From Lewinellaceae bacterium (GTDB lineage: Bacteria > Bacteroidota > Bacteroidia > Chitinophagales > Saprospiraceae), in contig JADJRC010000008.1 of assembly GCA_016712415.1 (NCBI GenBank), positions 1 to 64,000 on the forward strand: a DNA stretch of 64,000 nucleotides. Reading direction: 5' to 3'. The notes below the pieces were generated by a model, which saw only the letters and a list, made by a program, of their open reading frames with translations, had not been told where the DNA came from and made no database searches. The position numbers and the translations under genes were made by a program. This document shows, in pieces, positions 1 to 7,883 of this stretch (the stretch's first letter is position 1; every line of letters starts with the position of its first letter).

Positions 1-1
1 G

Positions 2-384
2 ATCTACGGTATCGGTTGTGCGCTGTTCGTTTTGGGCGCTTTGTTCAATGCCGGCATGTATCCGCATTGGGCGTTCTATACTGTTCGTGCTGTGTCTGCT
101 GTTTCGCCCGCCCCTTGCTCGACACTGCGTATTTCCCCGTACAGTTGAAGGTGATCGACGTGGTGGCGGGAGAAGGGAAAACGCAATGCGTTTGCCTATA
201 TTTTCAACCACGAACTGGGGCCTGTACCTGGGCCGCCTGTTCGGCTGCGGGCTATTCATCCGGGTGCTGGCGGGGTGTGAGTGAATACGCCGCCCTGCGC
301 TACGCGCTGCTGGTAATCGCCCTGGTGCATTTCCTGGGCTGGTTCATGATGCGCAACATCGTGAAAGACCTGGATAAACCCTGA
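2..384 (+). pseudogene. C-terminal remnant of a multi-pass membrane protein, probably an MFS-like transporter
   Basis: The window opens inside a gene. Hydrophobic stretches are spread over all three forward frames: 'IYGIGCALFVLG' at the start of the window, then 'AFAYIFNHELG' near 185-215, then 'LGRLFGCGLFI' near 228-260, then 'ALLVIALVHFLGWFMM' before the TGA at 382-384. Joined across at least two frame changes they read as the last transmembrane helices and short cytoplasmic tail of a transporter. The family call is inferred from hydrophobic pattern only. The gene is partial at the left edge and is either a decayed copy or a stretch of poor sequence; the next gene is damaged in the same way. 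Confidence 0.35.
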
Positions 385-444
385 ACGACCCGATGATGCA
401 ATAATCTTGTCACCGTCCCCGGTGCTACCATTCCCGACTCAATT

Positions 445-1837
445 ATGATACGACCATACATCCTGCTAATACCCGTCCTGCTGCTGAGCGCCTGCTCCCG
501 CGGATAACCGGAATTATGTGCGCATGCTGCGCAACTACTTCAACCGGGACAACGGCTGGAATGTCGTCATGAACTTCACCAACAAAGGCGCACATATCGG
601 CGGCGGCTACGGCAACGATTTCTGGTACGAGGTACACAACAACGTGTTGTTTTACAGCGTCGCCGACCTGTACCCGGACGAGCGGGATTTCAGCAGGATC
701 CAGCGCAGCATCGCGGAGCAGTTTTACCGGTCCGACTCGGTTATGGGCAACAGTTACGGTTTATTCATTTTTCGATTTCAAAAACATGAAGGGCGAGCGA
801 AGCCACATTCCCACGCAAGAGGACGTGGCCGGCGGTTATGCTTTCATCCTGTATGCTGCCTGGGTGAAATTCGGCGATGAAAGTACCTGCGCGCCGCCCG
901 AAAATGCCCTGACGGTGCTGTACAACCAGAAAGAAAACCGCTTTTACGAGGCCATGATGCCTGTTGCCGCCTACGTCGCGGCACGTATGAATGCGGAGGC
1001 CGGTACCGACTTCGATATTCAGCGCTTTCTCGACTGGACTTTCGACGGTACGGCGGTCGGACGGGAAGGCTGGGGAGTGCTGGCCGACAACTGGGGCGGT
1101 TACGATGTCAGCGGACTGGCGGGCAGCACGGTGCACAACGGCGGCTACGGATTCCTGATGAATACTTTCGACCTCATGATGCCCATGTCGGCACTGTTGC
1201 GTTACGACCAGCGATATGCCCGCGCGGTGGGCAAATGGGCGCTCAATGCCACCAATGCCGCTCGCTTTTGTTACCCCGGCAACATGCCCGATTCACTGCA
1301 GGCCATCCCGCAGCACAAAAGTGTTGACAAAAACGTGATTGCCTACGAAGGAATCTCAAAGCGAATCCGTATCCGGAATTCAAGGGCATCACCCCGTTCG
1401 CGCAGGGCGATGGCCCGTTGTGGGTACAGGGCAATCCCCCGCAGAGCATGTTTTCGGTGTATGGAAGCGGGCACGTCGGGTTTTTCGGCGGCACCGTCCG
1501 GCAGACAAACGTGCCGGAAATACTTCAGATCGACTGCAACGCCACCGATTTTTACAAAAAAAACGCAGCATACCCGACCTGCCTGTTTTTCAATCCTTAT
1601 GACGTGGAGAAAACGGTGGAAACCGACCTTGGCGCCAAAAATACAGACGTGTACGATGCCGTGTCCCGCACCTTCCTGGGGCGCAACGTCAGCGGGCGTT
1701 TCCGCTTTTCCCTGCCCGCCGATGCGGCGCGGGTGCTCGTGCTCATTCCCGCGGGGAAACAATACACCATAGAAAACGGAACGCTGAAGGCAGGTGGAAC
1801 AGTAGTGGATTACCGCTACATGGCAAAAACAAGGTAA
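445..1837 (+). pseudogene. Secreted lipoprotein, possible six-hairpin-glycosidase-like fold, frameshifted
   Basis: ATG at 445 opens a lipoprotein signal peptide ending in 'LLLSAC', but the frame stops at 505-507. The protein continues in frame 2 ('NYFNRDNGWNVVMNFTNKG'), then in frame 3 from about 770 (long helical stretch with 'GYAFILYAAWVKFGD'), then again in frame 2 from about 1350 through a beta-rich C-terminus ('GRFRFSLPADAARVLVLIP') to the stop at 1837. A local compensating pair of shifts is also visible near 880-900. Alternating helices with aromatic and Gly residues suggest an alpha/alpha-toroid enzyme of glycoside hydrolase type, but no catalytic motif was recognised, so function is open. 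Repaired length is about 460 residues. At least three frame changes make it a pseudogene as written. Confidence 0.5.
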
Positions 1838-2088
1838 ATACCTGCCACTGCATACGCTTTAAACTGCCCTGCCTGAGCGCATGCGAATTATTAAGGCGAC
1901 CCTTGCGTCTTCAGAGCCGGCACATCGGCAGGATATGGCTATTGACACCCTCAATCTGTTCCTGCAGATTGAGGTGAAAATAATGCCTGCAGTTGGTGCG
2001 GATTAGGTTATCTTTACTTATCTGCTACGCAGAAGGCAGCACTCTCTGCAATACCATGATGGATTCGGGGGTGTTGACAAATACCTAT

Positions 2089-2642
2089 ATGAAGTTATAT
2101 ATCATATATGGTCAGTTTGCGGTGCAAATGATGGTCAAAGAGGAGTTGATAAAATTGGGTCTTCATTATGTACTGATCGACCTCGAATTGTAGAGATTCT
2201 GAGGATGTTACTGCGGAGCAGCGGGAACAACTCCGGGTAAATCTCCTCCATTCTGACTCGAATTGCTGGACGACAAAAAGGCTATCCTTATTGACAAGAT
2301 AAAAAGTGTGATCATCGAGATGATTCACTATGCGGATGAATTGCCCGACGTAAACTACTCAGAATATATCAGCCAAAAACTGGGCTACGATTACACCTAT
2401 CTGGCCAATGTATTTTCGGAGGTCAAGGGTGTCACCATACAACAATTTATTATCACCCATAAAATTGAAAAGGTAAAGGAATTGCTCCTGTATGACGAAC
2501 TGAATCTTACGGAAATATCTTATAAACTGCACTACAGCAGCGTAGCGCATTTGTCCAACCAGTTCAAAAAATTACGGGTCTTTCCCCTTCTTTTTACAAA
2601 CAGTTGAAGCAAAGACGCAACGCGAACCTTGAAAATGTTTAA
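2089..2642 (+). pseudogene. AraC-type helix-turn-helix regulator, frameshifted
   Basis: The best frame (2263-2607) contains an AraC-like DNA-binding domain: 'ISQKLGYDYTYLANVFSEV' is the first HTH and 'LTEISYKLHYSSVAHLSNQFKK' the second. The upstream part starting at ATG 2089 ('MKLYIIYG', then 'MMVKEELIKLGLHYVLIDL') belongs to the same protein but needs several frame changes between 2100 and 2265. At the C-terminus, adding one A to the six-A run near 2567 restores 'GLSPSFYKQLKQRR' and moves the stop to 2640-2642. A short N-terminal domain plus a C-terminal AraC HTH is a common Bacteroidota arrangement; the effector is unknown. The repeated homopolymer-type breaks suggest sequence error or recent decay. 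Confidence 0.65.
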
Positions 2643-2676
2643 GTGGAATAGCCGGGACTTGACCCAAATCGGGCAT

Positions 2677-2901
2677 TTATCCGACGCCAAAATCCGGGAG
2701 ACCTCCACTATTTGCCTGCTTTTTAGACTTCTTGCTTCCGCTTGTCTTGGTGTCGGATTTGGGAATGAAAGCGTCGAGCGAAGTCTGTTTGACATCCCCG
2801 GTTTTACTTTCAGACTTGTAGGCCGACAGAATCTTTCCTTTGCCGGGTGATTTATCGGCGGGCGCCTTTTTGTGGTTTTTGGTTCCTTTATCTTTGCTCA
2901 T
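2677..2901 (-). CDS. Small Lys-rich hypothetical protein
   Basis: This 74-residue protein starts at ATG 2901, 11 bases after the repaired stop of the SPFH gene, so the two are probably co-transcribed. It is very basic and low in complexity ('KGTKNHKKAPADKSPGKGK', 'SGSKKSKKQANSGG') with no signal peptide or membrane segment, which suggests a disordered cytoplasmic, perhaps nucleic-acid-binding, protein; that role is inference. Because of the upstream frameshift the raw frame fuses it to the SPFH protein, but the ATG at 2901 and the separate end of the SPFH frame argue for an independent gene. It converges with the AraC-type gene, with 34 bases between their ends. Confidence 0.55.
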   Translation of the reverse strand: MSKDKGTKNHKKAPADKSPGKGKILSAYKSESKTGDVKQTSLDAFIPKSDTKTSGSKKSKKQANSGGLPDFGVG

Positions 2902-2912
2902 GGTGTTGAATT

Positions 2913-3775
2913 TTAGTTTTTTAATTTTTTTCTGTCCAACGGAATGATACCGGCCATTTCGCCGATAACATTGACCAGATCGGACCCTGTAGGGATCACA
3001 ATTTTTGCGTTTTGGCCAAGGGAGGCCAGTGCGCTCCAGTTTTCGAAGCAACTGGGCGTTGCCGACGAAGTATTTATCGGCGGCTTCGTTTACCAGTTTG
3101 ATGGCTTCGGCTTCTCCCTCGGCATGTAGTATTTTGGATTGTTTGTAACCTTCAGCCTCTTTGATCTTTGCGCGTTTGACGCCATCGGCAACCGTCTCCG
3201 CAGCAGTAGCGGAATCTATGGCCGCTATTTTTTCATTTTCGGCCTTTACGACCTTGTTCATGGTTTCCTGCACGTCTTTTGGCGGGTCGATTTCCTTCAA
3301 CTCCGTGCGTACGATCTCGATGCCCCAGTTTTGGGTTTCCAGGTGCAGTGTCTTGTATAGTTCGGCATTGATCTTGCCGCGTTCGCTGTTCGCTGATTTC
3401 AGGGTAAGCGTGCCGATAATATTCCGCATGGTAGTACGCGCCAGGTTGACAATCTGTAGCTTGTAGTTGTTCACGTTGTAGATCGGTTTCAACGCTTTCC
3501 TCATCGGACTTCACCTTAAAGTACACCTGTGCATCGACCCTCGCATTGAGGTTGTCGTTGGTAATGATCTCCTGTGGCTCGGCATCCACCATTTGTTCCG
3601 TTACATTGACCAGGTATATCCTGTCGATTACGGGTATGATCCAGTGGAAACCCGGATGGGCAAAGTAATAGTACTTGCCAAGCCGCTCCACGAGGCCTCT
3701 TTGGGTGGGACGTATGATTTTTATCCCAATGAGAAAAATCAATACGATCGGTATAATCAGATAGGTGTAGATCAT
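2913..3775 (-). pseudogene. SPFH/band-7 (stomatin, paraslipin-like) membrane protein, frameshifted
   Basis: The N-terminus is one membrane helix ('YLIIPIVLIFLIGIKII') followed by the band-7 core ('RGLVERLGKYYYFAHPGFHWIIPVIDRIYLV', read in two parts). The frame breaks near 3495; the next frame continues with 'NVNNYKLQIVNLARTTMRN', 'KINAELYKTLHLETQNWGIE' and the Ala/Glu coiled coil ('EAEGYKQSKILHAEGEAEA'). A second break near 3040 restores 'GQNAKIVIPTGSDLVNVIGE' and the TAA at 2913-2915. Repaired length is about 287 residues, normal for stomatin-like scaffold proteins that organise membrane microdomains and partner with NfeD-type or protease proteins. No nfeD gene is adjacent; instead small membrane proteins lie upstream. 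Confidence 0.8.
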
Positions 3776-3819
3776 TGGTCGGTGTCGGGTGTTACCCGAA
3801 AATGCTTATTATTTATTAC

Positions 3820-3957
3820 TTAAAGCAATAGAATCAATAACAGGATAATGATGATGATCGCGCCGACAGAAAGGTAAACGCCGCCACCGCTGATTGCTTT
3901 AAGTTCCTGTTTGATGGAGCGGACTTCTTTGCGCAGTTTTCTCTTTTCGGAAACACC
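3820..3957 (-). CDS. Possible small single-pass membrane protein without a clear start
   Basis: Directly downstream of, and in frame with, the Thivi_2564-like stop codon, an open stretch of 45 residues reads 'VSEKRKLRKEVRSIKQELK', then 'GGGVYLSVGA', then a very hydrophobic tail of Ile and Leu. A charged coiled coil followed by one membrane helix is protein-like, but no ATG is present, so translation would need a non-standard start, or a frameshift has removed the true start. It could also be a remnant of a longer gene. The call rests only on composition and position within the small-membrane-protein group. Confidence 0.3.
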   Translation of the reverse strand, partial: GVSEKRKLRKEVRSIKQELKAISGGGVYLSVGAIIIIILLLILLL

Positions 3958-4143
3958 CTAAATACGTATGCTGCTCAAAGAATCCATTATCCCAAAAACA
4001 CGGAGCAACCAAAGGACCACGAGAACTACAGCCACTATGTTGAGGATGTTTTTGATCTTGCGATACATCGGGATGTAGGTGTTCACGAGCCACAGCAGAA
4101 CGCCAACAACAATCAGTACAAGCAATAAATTTATTAATGGCAT
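3958..4143 (-). CDS. Thivi_2564-like small membrane protein
   Basis: This 61-residue protein has two hydrophobic helices separated by a short charged loop: 'LLLVLIVVGVLLWLVNTYIP' then 'YRKIKNILNIVAVVLVVLWLL'. The 'LLWLVNTYIPM..KIK.ILN' arrangement is what I recognise as the Thivi_2564 family, small inner-membrane proteins of unknown function found in many bacteria. It begins at ATG 4143 and ends with TAG at 3958. It sits upstream of the SPFH gene on the same strand among several other tiny membrane proteins, consistent with an envelope or stress-related group, though regulation cannot be read from the sequence. Confidence 0.8.
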   Translation of the reverse strand: MPLINLLLVLIVVGVLLWLVNTYIPMYRKIKNILNIVAVVLVVLWLLRVFGIMDSLSSIRI

Positions 4144-4262
4144 GATTTAAGTTTAAAATAGGTGTCTGTAAAGGTACCCCTGCCGGATTCCCGGGACATT
4201 ACACAATTATTGAAAGGATTTACATAATTCACACATTACCAGGGAGCGTTTCCCTCATCGCA

Positions 4263-4484
4263 CTACACTGCTTTTTTAGAGGACATCATGGCCACAACTC
4301 CTGCAACAAGCAGCAATACACCGACTACCGGCGACCACTGGACAAAGTGATTTTTGTCTTTGTTTATTTCGATCGGCCCGATATCAACTACTTTTTCGGT
4401 AGTGACATAGTTAAAGCCGGTATACACGATCATAATTACCCCAACTATGATAAGGAATATCCCCAGATTTTTTACTGTAGCCAT
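4263..4484 (-). CDS. Small two-helix membrane protein
   Basis: A 73-residue protein starting at ATG 4484; a longer in-frame extension to 4694 is open but crosses a strong hairpin at 4551-4588 and is not protein-like, so the internal ATG is preferred. Two membrane helices ('LGIFLIIVGVIMIVYTGFNY' and 'VVGVLLLVAGVVAMM') flank a loop with 'VVDIGPIEINKDKNH'. The pattern resembles short DUF3185-type inner-membrane proteins of Bacteroidota. Function is unknown. It is divergent from the lmo0937-like gene across a 373-base gap and may belong to the same stress-envelope group. Confidence 0.65.
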   Translation of the reverse strand: MATVKNLGIFLIIVGVIMIVYTGFNYVTTEKVVDIGPIEINKDKNHFVQWSPVVGVLLLVAGVVAMMSSKKAV

Positions 4485-4550
4485 GCTGCTTTTGGATTGT
4501 TCACCGTACAAGTGATTGTTTGAATAAATAAAATCCCGAACATGCTTAAA

Positions 4551-4588
4551 CACAGAACCCCGTTTCATCTGGAAACGGGGTTTGTGTA
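4551..4588. repeat. Strong inverted repeat in the 4.5-4.86 kb intergenic region
   Basis: Arms at 4551-4567 and 4573-4588 pair over about 15 bases around a short loop; the core is AACCCCGTTTC / GAAACGGGGTT, with one bulged G. There is no long T-run on either side, so it may be a terminator for an unrecognised short transcript or a structural repeat. The rest of 4485-4857 contains no supported gene. Confidence 0.5.
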
Positions 4589-4857
4589 TTACGGCGTGTT
4601 TTATTTGGGCGGTAATGGTAAATGGCTTTGCTTCATCGTTTACCATTTTCAGGATACAAAGTTGTGCTCCCTTTCCTGAATAAGTGTTACACAATTAATG
4701 GCAATAGTTACATGATTCCCACATCCCCTGCGATTGAAACCTGAACAGGCTCAGGTGGGAATTCTATAATTAATTCACAGAATTATGTAACACCGGCCGG
4801 TATATATGCGGGCATCTTTGTATCAACAGTGTCCCATCATATTTAAAGTTAAACATC

Positions 4858-5013
4858 ATGGGAAATCTCCTCTACACAATTGCCGTCATTCTTGTAATTG
4901 GCTGGGTGATTGGATTTATCGGCTTCCACGCAGGAGGCCTTATTCATATTTTGCTGGTGATCGCATTGATTGCAGTAATAATGCGTGTTATCAGCGGGCG
5001 AAAAGCCGTCTGA
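4858..5013 (+). CDS. lmo0937-like small membrane protein
   Basis: A 51-residue protein starting at ATG 4858: 'MGNLLYTIAVILVIGWVIGF', a short 'HAGGLIH' turn, and a second hydrophobic helix ending in 'VISGRKAV'. The order of two helices around an H-x-GGLIH turn is what I recognise as the lmo0937 family, tiny inner-membrane proteins of unknown function that often sit near general-stress genes. It is monocistronic here: a good intrinsic terminator follows 52 bases after the stop. Confidence 0.8.
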   Translation: MGNLLYTIAVILVIGWVIGFIGFHAGGLIHILLVIALIAVIMRVISGRKAV

Positions 5014-5065
5014 TAACAGACGCTCAGGTATCTCATTTACAAATAGGTTACCCGTACAATAGGCA

Positions 5066-5096
5066 AGCCATCCCAAAAGTGGGGTGGCTTTTTTTT
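5066..5096 (+). terminator. Intrinsic terminator after the lmo0937-like gene
   Basis: A 9-bp stem (5066-5074 with 5081-5089, agccatccc / ggggtggct with one G-T pair), loop aaaagt, followed by eight T residues at 5089-5096. Bases 5100-5318, up to the YceI-like gene, show no supported coding sequence. Confidence 0.85.
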
Positions 5097-5318
5097 GCCC
5101 GAATTTCAAACTGCCCGCCCGCTGTCGGATCGTATCCTCATTCCGAAGGCTGGCTGCAATACATAGGGCGCCTCCCGGTACAGGCTTTCTACACACCGGC
5201 ATATCGGGATGACAATAAACTGACAAAGGTCATTCCCGGATATGACCTAAATGCTCAGCCAACATGCGCTGGAGCGGCACCTTTATCCCATCAATCTTTT
5301 AACAAAATTTTCAACGGT

Positions 5319-5999
5319 ATGAAAAACGTAAAATTTTATCTGGCTTTCGTGGCGGGTATACTTGTCTATGCAATGGTCCTGCACACTTCATCCTGTACGC
5401 GGGAGGATGCCCCAATCGGTACCATCGAACCGCCGGATTATCAATACGGTACGGAAACGGTGAAAAATTCCGAGGGCTGGAATTTCGATAAAACACACTC
5501 CAGTGCATTGTGGGAAACGAATTACCTGGGCGTATCTGCGTTGCTGACCGGTCGCTTCAATACCTTCTCCGCAAAGGCGGAGTTCGACGAAGACAATCCT
5601 GAAAACAGCAGCCTGTCCGGTTTCGTGGTGCTCTCCACCGTCAACACAGGCGAACCCGGCCGCGACGCAGGCTGCCTGCTCGGCACTTTCGGCGTGACCA
5701 CGATCTCGGATACGGCCCGCCTGACCAGCAAAAAGTTTGAATTAGACGGCAAGGGCGGCTATATCGTCACCGCAGAACTTGACTTCCACGGGGTGAAGAA
5801 AGACGTAACGATGCAACTCAACTATACCCCGATGACGCACTTTGATGTCGATTCCGGGATTAGTGGAGCCCCGTACGCAGTCGCCGGACTTACCGGCCAG
5901 TTTGAGTTTAACGCCAAAAGTGATTTCCTGATCGTTTCGCCAAACATCGCCGACCGCGTGGTGATCAAGTTGAACGCCCAATTCAAGAAGCCTGGCTAA
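5319..5999 (+). CDS. YceI-like domain lipoprotein
   Basis: ATG 5319 is chosen because it opens an N-terminal signal segment ending at 'SSCTRED', a lipobox-like Cys near residue 27; the longer open frame upstream is not protein-like. The 226-residue product has a YceI-type lipocalin-like core: 'WNFDKTHSSALWETNYLGVS', a 'TGRFNTFSAKAEFDEDN' strand pair, and 'GYIVTAELDFHGVKKDVTM' near the C-terminus. YceI proteins bind isoprenoid or other hydrophobic ligands in the periplasm. Here it is the first gene of a redox operon with cytochromes and NrfCD-like subunits, which suggests a quinone-like ligand or an electron-transfer accessory role (inference). The 52-base gap to the next gene fits co-transcription. 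Confidence 0.75.
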   Translation: MKNVKFYLAFVAGILVYAMVLHTSSCTREDAPIGTIEPPDYQYGTETVKNSEGWNFDKTHSSALWETNYLGVSALLTGRFNTFSAKAEFDEDNPENSSLSGFVVLSTVNTGEPGRDAGCLLGTFGVTTISDTARLTSKKFELDGKGGYIVTAELDFHGVKKDVTMQLNYTPMTHFDVDSGISGAPYAVAGLTGQFEFNAKSDFLIVSPNIADRVVIKLNAQFKKPG

Positions 6000-6050
6000 A
6001 TCGGGAGTGCATCAACCGACAAATGTTCCATCATTTAAAAAACTAAAGCC

Positions 6051-6437
6051 ATGCGTAAGATGATAATTAGGGCGGCGTTCCTCTTCGGAACCCTGGTAAC
6101 GGCCTTCTCCTGTTACTACGAATACCCGCCGGAACAAACCCCCTTCAACCCGGACGATGTTTCGTTCAGCACACATATTCTACCGATCCTGTCTGGAAAA
6201 TGCGGTACTACAGATTGTCACGACGGCACCCACGTGCCCAACCTGCAGGCTGAAAACGCCTACCGGGAGCTCTCCAACGGCGGCTATTACAATGTGACCT
6301 TTCCGGAACAAAGCGAACTGTACAAGGCAATTGTGGAAGGCGTCGGCGGACTGGAAATGCCGCCCTCCGGATCTCTGTCCCAACTGGATAAAGAACTGAT
6401 CCTGACTTGGATAAGGAAGGGAGCGCCAAACGACTAA
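6051..6437 (+). CDS. c-type cytochrome-like lipoprotein with C-X4-C-H motif
   Basis: This 128-residue protein has an N-terminal signal with a lipobox-like Cys ('LVTAFSCYYEYP'), so it is probably anchored on the periplasmic side of a membrane. The heme motif is 'ILSGKCGTTDCHDG', with four rather than two residues between the cysteines; C-X4-CH sites of this kind occur in many Bacteroidota proteins annotated as cytochromes. A 'MPPSGSLSQLDKELILTWI' segment near the end provides the usual methionine ligand region and terminal helix. It follows the YceI-like gene and precedes the DUF5777 barrel; it probably relays electrons within this module. Confidence 0.75.
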   Translation: MRKMIIRAAFLFGTLVTAFSCYYEYPPEQTPFNPDDVSFSTHILPILSGKCGTTDCHDGTHVPNLQAENAYRELSNGGYYNVTFPEQSELYKAIVEGVGGLEMPPSGSLSQLDKELILTWIRKGAPND

Positions 6438-6489
6438 CCCGTTTCTTTTCCCGGAGCAATTGCCCGTTCAACTTTCAAGCCATTAAAAC

Positions 6490-7479
6490 ATGGACGTTAT
6501 GAAAAATATATTAACCATGCAATCGCGAATAAATATTCGGTTGCACCGCATTCAACCCTTTATCCTCGGATTGTTCCTCTGTTGCCTGGCTGTGCCTGTT
6601 ATTGCCCAGGACGAGGCGGAGGAGCAGCAGGTGCAGACTGACAGGCCTGTGCGATCCACCTTTGAAAGTTCGATGATCCTGGACAACCAGACGGTGATGG
6701 TACCCATCAAAAATACGTTTGAGTTTGATATCCAGCACCGGTTCGGAACGCTGCAAAACGGTTTCAAAGACGCGTTGGGCTTATATGCACCCTCCAATAT
6801 TCGTCTGGGATTTCTGTATGTTCCCATCGAAAACCTGTCCGTAGGGTTCGGTTTTACCAAAACGAAATCGCTCGTTGATTTTAATGCCAAGTACGCCCTG
6901 CTCAAGCAGCGGAAAGGCTGGCGTATGCCGGTATCCGTCACCTACTTCGGTAATATCGTTCGCGACCCGCGCAGCAAGTCGGAGCGGGAAATATACCACA
7001 CGTCGGACCGTTTGTCCTACTTCCACTCCATCATCATTGCGCGGAAGGTCAGCGACAAGTTTTCCATACAGGTGGCGCCAAGCCTCTCGCACTACAACCT
7101 GCAGGTCGACCGGTCGCTAAATAACGACCACTTCGCCGTATCTGTTAGCGCCCAGGTAAAAATTACCGACGTCATGGCGATCATCGCCAGCATCGACCAG
7201 CCTGTTTCGAAGTATGCAAAATATGCAGAAAACGATACCCGCCCCAATCCGAATCCTAACGTAAGCCTTGGTATCCAGATGAGTACCAGCTCGCACGCGT
7301 TCCAGATATTCATTTGTAACTATGACAAAATCGTTCCGCAGGAGAACAGCGTGTACTTCCGCGGGAACGACTACCAGGACAACAGCGTGAAGGAGTTTTT
7401 CGGATCGGACGGCTTCTTTAACCAGATGGCTCAACGATTCCGCATCGGCTTCAATATCACCCGTTTGTGGAACTATTGA
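6490..7479 (+). CDS. DUF5777-type outer-membrane beta-barrel protein
   Basis: The 329-residue product has a signal peptide ('LFLCCLAVPVIAQDE') followed by alternating beta strands: 'TVMVPIKNTFEFDIQHRFGT', 'NIRLGFLYVPIENLSVGFGF', 'FSIQVAPSLSHYNLQVD' and a terminal aromatic strand ending in 'ITRLWNY', typical of a barrel C-terminus. I recognise this as the DUF5777 barrel family, which in Bacteroidota often accompanies cytochrome c and YceI genes. It presumably sits in the outer membrane; transport or electron-transfer roles are not established. ATG 6490 is used, and 6499 is an equally plausible start. Confidence 0.8.
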   Translation: MDVMKNILTMQSRINIRLHRIQPFILGLFLCCLAVPVIAQDEAEEQQVQTDRPVRSTFESSMILDNQTVMVPIKNTFEFDIQHRFGTLQNGFKDALGLYAPSNIRLGFLYVPIENLSVGFGFTKTKSLVDFNAKYALLKQRKGWRMPVSVTYFGNIVRDPRSKSEREIYHTSDRLSYFHSIIIARKVSDKFSIQVAPSLSHYNLQVDRSLNNDHFAVSVSAQVKITDVMAIIASIDQPVSKYAKYAENDTRPNPNPNVSLGIQMSTSSHAFQIFICNYDKIVPQENSVYFRGNDYQDNSVKEFFGSDGFFNQMAQRFRIGFNITRLWNY

Positions 7480-7576
7480 GTGCGCCTGGTTAGAACGGGG
7501 CGCGGGCTTTCGCACAGATCATCAGAAAGCCCGCGCCCTGTTTCCCTGTTTTAGTTTTCACTCCAATCGAATAACA

Positions 7577-7843
7577 ATGGACGATAATAACAACAAACAA
7601 AAACGTTCGCGTCGCGAATTCCTGGAGACCGGTATCACCGGAGCCGCAGGGGTAGCGCTGGGTCTGGTGGCAGGCGATATGATTCAATCCAGCCAGGACG
7701 ATATGCCGGAGATGGTGAAAATGCTTACACCGGACGGAAAACTGGTGGAAGTGGACAAGCGGCGGCTTCCTCCAATGTGTGGAAAACCCGTCGCCGTATC
7801 AAACGAAGTACTCCTCGAGTGGATGGAAAAAGGCAAACCATAA
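7577..7843 (+). CDS. Short Tat-signal protein related to the N-terminus of the next gene
   Basis: An 88-residue protein with a twin-arginine signal ('SRREFLETGITGAAG') and a short mature part. Its segment 'PEMVKMLTPDGKLVEVDKRR' is closely matched by 'GEMVKLLSPEGEIVEIDKAY' after the Tat signal of the following ferredoxin gene, so the two are paralogous over their first 60 or so residues, but this one ends before any Cys cluster. It has one Cys ('PPMCGKPV'). It may be an assembly or membrane-docking subunit of the same complex. It starts a cluster of three tightly spaced genes. Confidence 0.6.
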   Translation: MDDNNNKQKRSRREFLETGITGAAGVALGLVAGDMIQSSQDDMPEMVKMLTPDGKLVEVDKRRLPPMCGKPVAVSNEVLLEWMEKGKP

Positions 7844-7883
7844 CACCCTTGTCCGGGCCATTCATCTGAAACACCATTCAATT

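Noticed and set aside
1993..2088. Upstream extension of the AraC-type gene from 1993
   Set aside because: Not protein-like; the ATG at 2089 begins the sequence consistent with the rest of the regulator.
4485..4694. N-terminal extension of the small membrane protein at 4263-4484
   Set aside because: Crosses a strong hairpin and adds a non-conserved hydrophilic sequence; ATG 4484 gives the normal short membrane protein.
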